Assembly (NCBI GenBank): GCA_947581845.1
Contig: CANPVY010000202.1
Coordinates: 1-5,001, forward strand
Source: an uncultured bacterium
GTDB taxonomy: Bacteria; Gemmatimonadota; Gemmatimonadetes; Palauibacterales; KS3-K002
Direction of reading: 5' to 3'
DNA length: 5,001 bases
Part shown: in pieces, positions 1-5,001 of the stretch
Layout of the letters: the number at the start of each line of letters is the position of its first letter
Position numbering within the stretch: the first letter of the stretch is position 1
Program-made: the position numbers and the translations under genes
The notes under the pieces: generated by a model
Told to the model about the DNA's origin: nothing
Seen by the model: only the letters and a program-made list of their open reading frames with translations
Databases searched by the model: none

Positions 1-50
1 AAGACCGGAGCATACTTGGCCGCCAGCTTTCTCGCCTCGACCGCGTTCAT
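1..50 (-). CDS. N-terminal fragment of an unidentified protein, truncated by the window edge
   Basis: Reading leftward from the ATG at 48-50 gives 16 codons, MNAVEARKLAAKYAPV, before the sequence runs out. The start is supported by AAGGAGG (complement of 59-65) with an 8-nt spacer. An in-frame ATG six codons upstream, at 66-68, would add MKEADP, but the ribosome binding site would then lie inside the coding sequence, so the inner start is preferred. The visible part is a short charged helix-like stretch with no signal peptide. It is too short to assign a family. It is divergent from the M28 peptidase gene, so the two may share a control region. Confidence 0.6.
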   Translation of the reverse strand, partial: MNAVEARKLAAKYAPV

Positions 51-58
51 GGGATCAG

Positions 59-65
59 CCTCCTT
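59..65 (-). promoter_or_regulatory. Ribosome binding site of the left-edge gene
   Basis: The complement reads AAGGAGG, a near-ideal Shine-Dalgarno sequence, 8 nt before the ATG at 48-50. It is the main evidence that a real gene leaves the window on the left, and it favours that ATG over the one at 66-68. Confidence 0.65.
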
Positions 66-127
66 CATTCTGGACTTGGACGCGCGTATCTAAGCTTAAC
101 TCGGGAAGCCTGCCACACCAAACGCTG

Positions 128-217
128 CCTGCCAATGCCTGGCAGGGATCCCCAGCCCCTGCCAGTCGGTATGAAGGTGAGACCGCGACTGCGGCACAAA
201 ATCGTGGGGCAGGGGCT
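128..217. repeat. Chain of overlapping inverted repeats upstream of the M28 gene
   Basis: Four segments can pair in mutually exclusive ways. Segment A, CCTGCCA (128-134), is a perfect 7-bp complement of TGGCAGG (140-146). Segment B, CTGGCAGGG (139-147), is a perfect 9-bp complement of CCCTGCCAG (157-165). Segment C, AGCCCCTGCC (154-163), is a perfect 10-bp complement of segment D, GGCAGGGGCT (208-217). A fourth short stem, CCGC/GCGG with a GACT loop (183-194), sits inside the C-D loop. If transcribed toward the M28 gene, this would be a structured leader ending about 42 nt before its ATG. As DNA, the same repeats could be operator half-sites. No T-run follows any arm, so a classical attenuator is not supported. 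The repeats are seen directly; the role is unknown. Confidence 0.55.
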
Positions 218-244
218 AGTAAGACGCGGTGGCAGCAAGAACCA

Positions 245-249
245 GGGAG
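245..249 (+). promoter_or_regulatory. Ribosome binding site of the M28 peptidase gene
   Basis: GGGAG lies 10 nt before the ATG at 260. It is a partial Shine-Dalgarno match with a slightly long spacer. It supports this start, which also gives a complete lipoprotein signal peptide. Confidence 0.5.
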
Positions 250-259
250 CCTCGGCAGC

Positions 260-1312
260 ATGCGTTCAGCCCGCGCAGCGAACCACGGCAAAGGTCCAGC
301 GAGAGAGCGCGCTCTAAGGCGGGCCCGGCTTCTCTTGCTCCTGTCGCTGCTGCTGGCCGCCTGCGATTCCAGCCCGCCCTCAGCGCCGGAAGTGCCGCCG
401 TTCGATCCGCTGCTCAGCGAGACTGCCCTGCTCGATCACCTGAACTTCCTGGCTGCCGACAGCCTCTTCGGCCGGGGGGTCGGCAGCGAGCACGAGCGCC
501 GAGCCGCCGAATACGTACGCGACCGCTTCCAAGAACACGGGCTACAGCCTGGCGACACGACCTACCTGCAAACGGTCCCGCTCCCCTTTCCTGTCAACGG
601 TCAGACTGGTGCCACCTCGCAGAACGTCCTGGGCGTTCTTCCCGGTGAAGGGCGCCTGGCGGGACAGTGGCTGATCCTGGGTGCCCACTACGATCACTTG
701 GGCTTCCTGCGGGCCTCCGCCGACTCGGTCGTCGTGTACAACGGCGCCGACGACAATGCTTCGGGTACGGCGCTGATGTTGGAAGTCGCCAGCTACCTGA
801 GCGATCAGCTGGCGGGGGTCCGGGCCGTCGATGGTCGCCGCTCGATCATGTTCCAGGCCTATGGCGCGGAGGAAGCTGGGCTCATAGGCTCGGACTACTT
901 CTGTGAGCATCCCACTGTGCCGATGGACAGCGTCGTGGCCATGCTGAACCTCGACATGGTGGGCCGACTGCGTGATAACGTGCTCATCCTCGTCGGCACA
1001 TCTTCATCTGATGAATGGACCGGACTGGTCGCCGCCGCGAACGGCACATCGTCCCTCTGGTTCGCGCTGGACGAACGTCTGCTCGGACGTAGCGACCAGG
1101 CCTGTTTCTATCACAGCCAAAGGCCTGTGCTCTTCCTCCACACTGGACTGCACAACGAGTACCACACGCCTTACGATGACGTCTGGCTCATTAACACTGA
1201 CGGGATGCTGCGGGTGGGCAATCTAGTGATCGCGCTCTTGCAGGATCTGGCGGTGCGCTCGGAGCGCCTCAGCTTCGGGGACGTCGCTCTCGAATTCGCA
1301 GAGCAGAGGTAG
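260..1312 (+). CDS. M28-family zinc metallopeptidase, lipoprotein
   Basis: This is a 350-residue secreted peptidase, probably an aminopeptidase, with a co-catalytic two-zinc site. Residues 1-35 form a lipoprotein signal peptide: a long Arg-rich n-region, a Leu-rich core (24-32) and the lipobox LAAC with the lipidated Cys at 35. A Ser/Pro-rich linker follows. The M28 catalytic domain spans roughly 55-330. By family analogy the metal ligands are His143 (in GAHYDHLG, with Asp145 next to it), Asp164 (in GADDNASG), Glu205 (in AEEAGLIGS, with Glu204 as the general base), Asp232 (in NLDMVGR) and His302 (in EYHTPYDD). All are present, so it should be active. Asp at position +2 after the Cys would mean inner-membrane retention under the E. 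coli Lol rule, which may not hold here. The gene stands alone, divergent from the left-edge gene and convergent with pepD. The family is clear; the exact substrate cannot be read from sequence. Confidence 0.93.
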   Translation: MRSARAANHGKGPARERALRRARLLLLLSLLLAACDSSPPSAPEVPPFDPLLSETALLDHLNFLAADSLFGRGVGSEHERRAAEYVRDRFQEHGLQPGDTTYLQTVPLPFPVNGQTGATSQNVLGVLPGEGRLAGQWLILGAHYDHLGFLRASADSVVVYNGADDNASGTALMLEVASYLSDQLAGVRAVDGRRSIMFQAYGAEEAGLIGSDYFCEHPTVPMDSVVAMLNLDMVGRLRDNVLILVGTSSSDEWTGLVAAANGTSSLWFALDERLLGRSDQACFYHSQRPVLFLHTGLHNEYHTPYDDVWLINTDGMLRVGNLVIALLQDLAVRSERLSFGDVALEFAEQR

Positions 1313-1351
1313 TCCGGCTGCTCTGGGCACGATACGCGAGCTGGCAGAAAG

Positions 1352-1398
1352 ACCCCGGATCGGGCCTGAGCGAGGAACTCAGGCCTCGAATCCGGGGT
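1352..1398. terminator. Strong hairpin between convergent genes, probable bidirectional terminator
   Basis: ACCCCGGAT (1352-1360) pairs perfectly with ATCCGGGGT (1390-1398), and GGCCTGAG (1363-1370) with CTCAGGCC (1378-1385). CG at 1361-1362 can pair with CG at 1387-1388, leaving single-base bulges at 1386 and 1389. The result is about 19 bp around a 7-nt loop. On the minus strand the stem is followed by CTTTCT, a short U-rich tail, so termination after pepD is the better supported direction. On the plus strand no T-run follows. It lies 39 nt after the M28 stop and 25 nt after the pepD stop, filling most of the 111-nt convergent gap. Confidence 0.75.
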
Positions 1399-1423
1399 TG
1401 CGATCTCGGTGCTCGACTTCCCC

Positions 1424-2881
1424 TCAGTGGACGTTCTTGAGGATGGCCAGTAGGTAATCCCAGAACTTCTCCACCGTATCGATGTGGATCTTCTCGTCCG
1501 GTGAATGCACGCCTTCCAGCGTCGGGCCGAATGAGATCATGTCCATGCCGGGGTACTTCTCACCGATGATGCCGCACTCCAGTCCCGCGTGCACGGCCTT
1601 TACCTCGGGCTCTCTGCCGTAGAGCTCCTGATAGGTGGACTTGGCGACCTTCAGGATCGGCGAGTCCATGTCCGGCTTCCAGCCGGGGTAGCCACCTGCG
1701 TGCCCCACCTTGGCGCCACCCAGCTCGAAGATCGTGCTGACGGTCTGCACGATCTCCTCGATCTCCGACGCCACCGAACTTCTCTGGCTCGTGTCGATGA
1801 CTACGTTGTTCTTCACGGTGCGGATGACCGCCACGTTGGTCGATGTCTCGACCAGCCCCGGGATATCGGCGCTCATCTTGATCACGCCGTGCGGAAGTGC
1901 CGCGATCGTCCGGATGATTCGACTCTGCTCGTCCTTCTTGATGACCTTGCGCTCCTCGACGTCGGACGCGCGCTCCAAGCTGATCGAGAGATCCGGGTCG
2001 ACCGTGGCGAGCTCGGCCCCGATCGTCGCGTCGAAGTCCTTCGTGATGGCTTGCGCCTTACGCACCTTGTCCTTGGATACATAGACGACCGCCTCGGCCT
2101 CGCGCGGGATGGCGTTCCTCTTGTTGCCGCCTTCGATATGTGCGAGGCGCGCGCCGATCTCATCCAGCGCGTAGAGAACACGATTCAGCATCTTGATCGA
2201 GTTGCCGCGCCCCTTGTCGATCTCGAGACCCGAGTGGCCGCCTTTGAGGCCCGTGACCTTGAGCCGCATCGGCACGGCGCCAGCGGGCGCGCGCATGAAG
2301 CTCACCTTCCAGGTCCCTGAGGTGTCCCTTCCGCCAGCGCAGCCAACGTAGAGGGCGCCCTCCTCCTCCGAGTCCAGGTTCATCAGAATCCTGCTCTCGA
2401 CGAAGCCCGGTCTCAGGTAACCCGCACCCGTCAGGCCGGTCTCCTCATCGACCGTGAACAGAAACTCAAGCGGGCCATGCTCCAGCGACCTGTCCTCCAT
2501 GATCGCCAGATTCGTGGCAACCGCGATCCCGTTGTCCGCCCCGAGCGTCGTCCCACTCGCCATCAGGAAGTTCCCCTCGCGCACGAGCTCGATGGGATCC
2601 TTCTCGAAATCGTGCTCCACGTCCTTATTCTTCTCGCAGACCATGTCGAGATGCCCCTGCAGGCAGACCATGGGAAGGCTCTCGCGCCCCGGTGCGGCAG
2701 GCTTCTTGATGACAACGTTCAGCGTCTTGTCCTGCTCAGCTTCCAGGCCCAGCTGCTTGGCCTTGTTCAGGACATAGTCCGAGATCTGCTTCTCGTTCTT
2801 CGAGCCGCGCGGGATCTTGCTGATCTCCGCGAAATGCCTCCACACGGCTTCCGGCTGCAATCCTGCAATCGCGCTTGACAT
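1424..2881 (-). CDS. pepD: Aminoacyl-histidine dipeptidase (peptidase D, carnosinase-like, M20C)
   Basis: This is a cytoplasmic zinc dipeptidase that splits Xaa-His and many other unblocked dipeptides in peptide use and turnover. Its 485 residues match the usual length of the family. By comparison with known PepD proteins, the di-zinc site is complete: His77 and Asp79 in LQGHLDMV, bridging Asp116 in LGADNGIA, Glu146/Glu147 in TVDEETGL (general base and ligand), Asp170 in MNLDSEEEG and His459 in EGVHSPDE. The lid/dimerisation domain is inserted between about 185 and 395 and includes GLKGGHSGLEI and the NAIPREAEA stretch. There is no signal peptide. AGGAGG lies 8 nt before the ATG, fixing the start. 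It begins 35 nt after the PqqD-like gene on the same strand, probably as the last gene of that operon, and is followed by a strong terminator hairpin. No damage is visible. Confidence 0.96.
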   Translation of the reverse strand: MSSAIAGLQPEAVWRHFAEISKIPRGSKNEKQISDYVLNKAKQLGLEAEQDKTLNVVIKKPAAPGRESLPMVCLQGHLDMVCEKNKDVEHDFEKDPIELVREGNFLMASGTTLGADNGIAVATNLAIMEDRSLEHGPLEFLFTVDEETGLTGAGYLRPGFVESRILMNLDSEEEGALYVGCAGGRDTSGTWKVSFMRAPAGAVPMRLKVTGLKGGHSGLEIDKGRGNSIKMLNRVLYALDEIGARLAHIEGGNKRNAIPREAEAVVYVSKDKVRKAQAITKDFDATIGAELATVDPDLSISLERASDVEERKVIKKDEQSRIIRTIAALPHGVIKMSADIPGLVETSTNVAVIRTVKNNVVIDTSQRSSVASEIEEIVQTVSTIFELGGAKVGHAGGYPGWKPDMDSPILKVAKSTYQELYGREPEVKAVHAGLECGIIGEKYPGMDMISFGPTLEGVHSPDEKIHIDTVEKFWDYLLAILKNVH

Positions 2882-2889
2882 GATCGAAT

Positions 2890-2895
2890 CCTCCT
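2890..2895 (-). promoter_or_regulatory. Ribosome binding site of pepD
   Basis: The complement reads AGGAGG, with an 8-nt spacer to the ATG at 2879-2881. This is a full-strength site, so pepD can be translated well on its own even though it lies downstream in a probable operon. Confidence 0.8.
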
Positions 2896-2916
2896 GGGAT
2901 CGACTCCCCGTCGTCC

Positions 2917-3291
2917 TCAGCTAACGCTTCGCTGTTTGTGGACTTCTTCGATGACGACACACTCCTCGCGTTCCAGCTTACGCAGGAACTTGCCGATCCG
3001 GTCATAGACCGGCTCCGCCGCATCGCCGAACTCGTCCTCCAACCGCTCAACCATCTCGCGTACCGGCGTGCTCCCATCGCAGAGGCCCCAGATGAAGCTG
3101 CCACGGGCATCGAGCTTCACCCGCAGGTTCGGCTTGGCCAGGAACGGTACCAGCCACTTCACCAGGAAGGGATGCCGAAACTTGGGTACCAGCAGAACCA
3201 CCCGTCCGTCTTCCGTCGCCTCCCAGTCGACGCTACGCAGGGGACGGAGCTCCAAGAGATTGAGCGTCTTCAGCTTCCCATGCAGTCTCAT
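2917..3291 (-). CDS. PqqD-like (RiPP recognition element fold) small protein with N-terminal extension
   Basis: This 124-residue protein has no signal peptide or membrane segment. The C-terminal part, about residues 55-112, resembles the PqqD family: VKLDARGSFIWGLCDGS, then a helix ending in EDEFGD, then a helix with FLRKLEREECVV. PqqD proteins bind leader peptides and present them to radical-SAM modifying enzymes. The first 50 or so residues, including PKFRHPFLVKWLVPFLAKP, form an extension that minimal PqqD lacks. No radical-SAM gene or precursor peptide is seen in the window. It sits between the OPT transporter gene and pepD on the same strand, 35 nt from pepD. The start is uncertain. An ATG at 3339 would add 16 residues but lies inside a strong hairpin, and the added sequence is unlike the rest. 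The chosen ATG at 3291 lacks a clear ribosome binding site. The family call is moderately firm; the function is unknown. Confidence 0.72.
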   Translation of the reverse strand: MRLHGKLKTLNLLELRPLRSVDWEATEDGRVVLLVPKFRHPFLVKWLVPFLAKPNLRVKLDARGSFIWGLCDGSTPVREMVERLEDEFGDAAEPVYDRIGKFLRKLEREECVVIEEVHKQRSVS

Positions 3292-3324
3292 AGTACCGCA
3301 CGAGGTGGGGCAGCGAGCCAGTGA

Positions 3325-3360
3325 CGGGCGGAGCACCATGCCGATCGGCAGCTCCGCCCG
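3325..3360. repeat. Large hairpin with a nested palindrome between the OPT and PqqD-like genes
   Basis: CGGGCGGAGC (3325-3334) and GCTCCGCCCG (3351-3360) are perfect 10-bp inverted arms. Between them lie ACCA and the perfect 12-nt palindrome TGCCGATCGGCA (3339-3350), which can form its own small stem. On the minus strand this follows the OPT stop codon by 25 nt and precedes the PqqD-like start at 3291 by 33 nt. No U-run follows on that strand, so it is not a typical intrinsic terminator. It could be a partial terminator, an mRNA processing or stability element that sets transporter output apart from the downstream genes, or a protein binding site. Confidence 0.6.
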
Positions 3361-3385
3361 CCAGATTACGGCAGTCTCATACGTC

Positions 3386-5001
3386 TTAGTGCGCTGTGCT
3401 CGGCGGTGCCGGCTCGTCCGGGCGTCCCGCGTTACGCAGCGGGATGACCGTGAGGATCAGCCCGATAATCAGGAACACGAACAAGCTGGTCACGAACGAC
3501 GGCCGCGCGAAGATCGCCGGCACCTCCTTCTCGTAGAACGCCAGTCCGGCGAACACGAGCCCCACGAGAGCCTCACCGGCGATCAACCCGGCAGCTATCA
3601 ATACGCCGTTGTTTTCGACGCGGGTCTTCTGGCCCACGGTGAGCTTGCGGCGCTCGCCGACCTTGTCGACGATTCCCTTGATCAGCCCACCGACGAAGAT
3701 GGCGAACGTCGTCTCCAGCGGCAGGTACATACCGACGCAGATGAGCATCGGGCTTTTGACCCGCACCAGAATGAACCCGACGGCCATCAGCATCCCGACG
3801 ATGACCAGCGGCCACGCCATCTCTCCGCTCACGATGCCCTCGGAAACCAGCGCCATCAGGCTCGCCTGCGGCGCCGGTAGCTCGCGGCCACCCAGACCTA
3901 TACCGCCCAGGTTGATGTCACCCTGGTGAAGGATCAGGATCGGGTAGAGCATGACGACCGACGCCACGAAGACGCCGAACATGTCGCCCACCTGCATCTT
4001 CCACGGCGTGCCACCCAGGATGTGACCGACCTTCAGGTCCTGGAGCATCTCGCCGGCGACGGCGGCCGACACACAGATGATCGCCGCCACACCGAGCACG
4101 GCCGCTATACCGGCCGTCCCCCTCTGGCCGAGCAGGACCATGAGTACCGCCGCCACGATCACCGTCGACACTGTGAGCCCGCTGATCGGGTTGTTGCTCG
4201 ATCCGATCAGGCCGCACAGGTAGCCAGAGACGGCGGCGAAGAGGAACCCCGCGACGATCATGACGATCGTCGCCGTCAGCGCGGCACCGATGTCTTGAGC
4301 GAAGTAGTTGTACACGAAGAAGATGAGTATCGAGATGATGGCGATTCCCGGGAAGACCCACTTCAGGCTGAGGTCCTGCTCGATCCGATTGATCTCGCCC
4401 AGGCCGGTTGCCGCCTTCCTCACATCACTCACGGAACGCTTGATCCCGCCGAACAGAGTCAGCCGCATGCGCCACAGCGTGTACACCGCGCTCAGCAACA
4501 TGCCGCCGATGGCGATCGGGCGGACGATATAACTCCACACGTCGGTCGCCTGGGCGAGCAACTCCTGCTGCGTGCCGCTAACCAGACCCGCTTCAAGCTG
4601 CGGCCCGATGAAGTACATGAGCAGCGGCACGAATAGCCCCCAGGCCAAGAGACCGCCCGCGAAAACGAGAGCTGCCAGTACAGGGCCGATGATGTAGCCG
4701 ACGCCGATGTACGCCGGACTGACGCCCGGGGTCGACAGGACCACCCCACCGCCGGCGGAGACCGTCTGTCCGCCCTCCCCAAGCTCCAGGCCGCGCTTGG
4801 CAAAGGGCACAAACCTCTCCCACCTCGCGGCGAACACCGAGAGCTGTTTGAGCGATTGGATGATTGCGCCGATGAGACCGGCGGCGAACAGATACATCGC
4901 GCCCGTGCCACCGGCACGCCCCGCCTTGTGAATCTCGCCCGCCGCGCGCGACTCCGGGAACGGCAGCTCGACATCCTCGACCAGCACCCGGCGCAGCATG
5001 G
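3386..5001 (-). CDS. OPT-family oligopeptide transporter, N-terminus missing
   Basis: This is an integral inner-membrane protein of the oligopeptide transporter (OPT) superfamily, whose characterised members are mostly proton-coupled carriers of small peptides or metal chelates. At least 537 residues are visible. The frame is still open at the right edge, and the first Met in view (4997-4999) is probably internal, because bacterial members are usually above 600 residues. Numbered from that Met, family landmarks are LPFPE (12-16), SNNPISGLT (268-276), AGEMLQDLKVGHILGGTP (315-332), GMYLPLETTFAIFVGGLI (423-440) and NNGVLIAAGLIAGEALVG (463-480). About 12 hydrophobic segments are visible, near 33-52, 99-132, 156-178, 215-265, 277-316, 340-358, 394-440, 464-486 and 501-520. 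The C-terminus is a short Pro-rich tail ending at TAA. It is probably the first visible gene of an operon with the PqqD-like gene and pepD. Substrate and direction of transport cannot be read from sequence. Confidence 0.93.
   Translation of the reverse strand, partial: MLRRVLVEDVELPFPESRAAGEIHKAGRAGGTGAMYLFAAGLIGAIIQSLKQLSVFAARWERFVPFAKRGLELGEGGQTVSAGGGVVLSTPGVSPAYIGVGYIIGPVLAALVFAGGLLAWGLFVPLLMYFIGPQLEAGLVSGTQQELLAQATDVWSYIVRPIAIGGMLLSAVYTLWRMRLTLFGGIKRSVSDVRKAATGLGEINRIEQDLSLKWVFPGIAIISILIFFVYNYFAQDIGAALTATIVMIVAGFLFAAVSGYLCGLIGSSNNPISGLTVSTVIVAAVLMVLLGQRGTAGIAAVLGVAAIICVSAAVAGEMLQDLKVGHILGGTPWKMQVGDMFGVFVASVVMLYPILILHQGDINLGGIGLGGRELPAPQASLMALVSEGIVSGEMAWPLVIVGMLMAVGFILVRVKSPMLICVGMYLPLETTFAIFVGGLIKGIVDKVGERRKLTVGQKTRVENNGVLIAAGLIAGEALVGLVFAGLAFYEKEVPAIFARPSFVTSLFVFLIIGLILTVIPLRNAGRPDEPAPPSTAH

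Larger units (their letters stand above)
69..259. promoter_or_regulatory. Divergent intergenic control region
   Basis: This stretch separates two divergently transcribed genes and must hold promoters for both unless one gene is expressed from further away. The only AT-rich pocket is around 87-100, including the palindrome TAAGCTTA at 91-98. It is the likeliest place for a -10 element, perhaps for the minus-strand gene, but no convincing -35/-10 pair with 16-18 nt spacing was found on either strand. The right-hand part is dominated by inverted repeats, listed separately. No credible protein gene was seen here; the short open frames crossing it lack ribosome binding sites and have non-protein-like, Arg/Pro/Ala-rich translations. 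Confidence 0.4.

Noticed and set aside
154..217. Intrinsic terminator or attenuator from the 10-bp arms
   Set aside because: The loop is 44 nt and no T-run follows 217 (the sequence continues AGTAAGACGC), so classical intrinsic termination is not supported.
109..235. Possible CRISPR array from the repeated CTGCCA/TGGCAG units
   Set aside because: The units are only 6-10 nt, occur in both orientations and are unevenly spaced. There is no 25-40 nt repeat with uniform spacers and no cas gene.
55..291. 78-codon minus-strand frame in the divergent region
   Set aside because: It has no ribosome binding site, overlaps the M28 start and would end just before the left-edge gene. The translation has no protein-like features and the region is better explained by inverted repeats.
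229..648. 139-codon plus-strand frame overlapping the start of the M28 gene
   Set aside because: It is out of frame with the M28 gene, which has the signal peptide, lipobox and full zinc site. The alternative translation is Arg/Pro/Ala-rich with no motif.
1589..2320. 243-codon open frame on the plus strand, antisense to pepD
   Set aside because: It lies wholly within pepD, whose complete catalytic motifs show that the minus strand is coding. Its translation is Arg/Asp/Leu-rich with no recognisable motif, as expected for a shadow frame in GC-rich DNA.
3068..3880. 270-codon open frame on the plus strand across the PqqD-like gene and the OPT C-terminus
   Set aside because: It crosses two minus-strand genes and the hairpin between them, and its translation is rich in Arg, His, Asp and Gln with no fold-like pattern. 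It is the complement of codons for membrane and helical segments.
3926..4636. 236-codon open frame on the plus strand antisense to the OPT gene
   Set aside because: The translation is dominated by Asp, Arg and His, which is what antisense reading of hydrophobic Val/Ile/Ala/Gly codons produces. No start signal was seen.
1..5001. tRNA, rRNA, insertion sequence or prophage signals
   Set aside because: No tRNA-like cloverleaf, transposase motif, terminal inverted repeats with target duplication, or phage genes were seen in the gaps. Nearly all the sequence is used by ordinary metabolic and transport genes.

Overview
The window is GC-rich, densely coded bacterial DNA. It looks like a Gram-negative organism, because the first complete gene encodes a lipoprotein with a clear lipobox and the other genes carry good Shine-Dalgarno sequences. 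The gene set (a lipid-anchored M28 peptidase, an OPT-family transporter, a PqqD-like small protein with a long N-terminal extension, and PepD) recalls environmental phyla such as Gemmatimonadota, Acidobacteriota or the FCB-group candidate phyla. That placement is a guess from gene content and GC content and was not tested.

Layout. Positions 1-50 hold the first 16 codons of a minus-strand gene that runs off the left edge. Positions 51-259 are a divergent intergenic region with a chain of overlapping inverted repeats built on CCTGCCA/TGGCAGG. Positions 260-1312 (+) encode an M28-family metallopeptidase lipoprotein. Positions 1313-1423 lie between convergent genes and hold a strong hairpin that probably ends transcription from both sides. 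Everything from 1424 to the right edge is on the minus strand. In order of transcription it is an OPT-family oligopeptide transporter (N-terminus cut off by the window end), a 94-nt gap with a large hairpin, a PqqD-like protein of about 124 residues, a 35-nt gap, and pepD, an aminoacyl-histidine dipeptidase of the M20C family.

How the genes may work together. Three of the four recognisable genes belong to families that handle peptides. The M28 enzyme would trim peptides outside the cytoplasm, the OPT protein would carry peptides across the inner membrane, and PepD would split dipeptides in the cytoplasm. The PqqD-like protein is the odd member. Its fold family normally binds leader peptides for radical-SAM peptide-modifying enzymes, yet no such enzyme or precursor peptide is visible here. 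The OPT / PqqD-like / PepD cassette is the most interesting item in the window. A shared function is inferred from gene order only.
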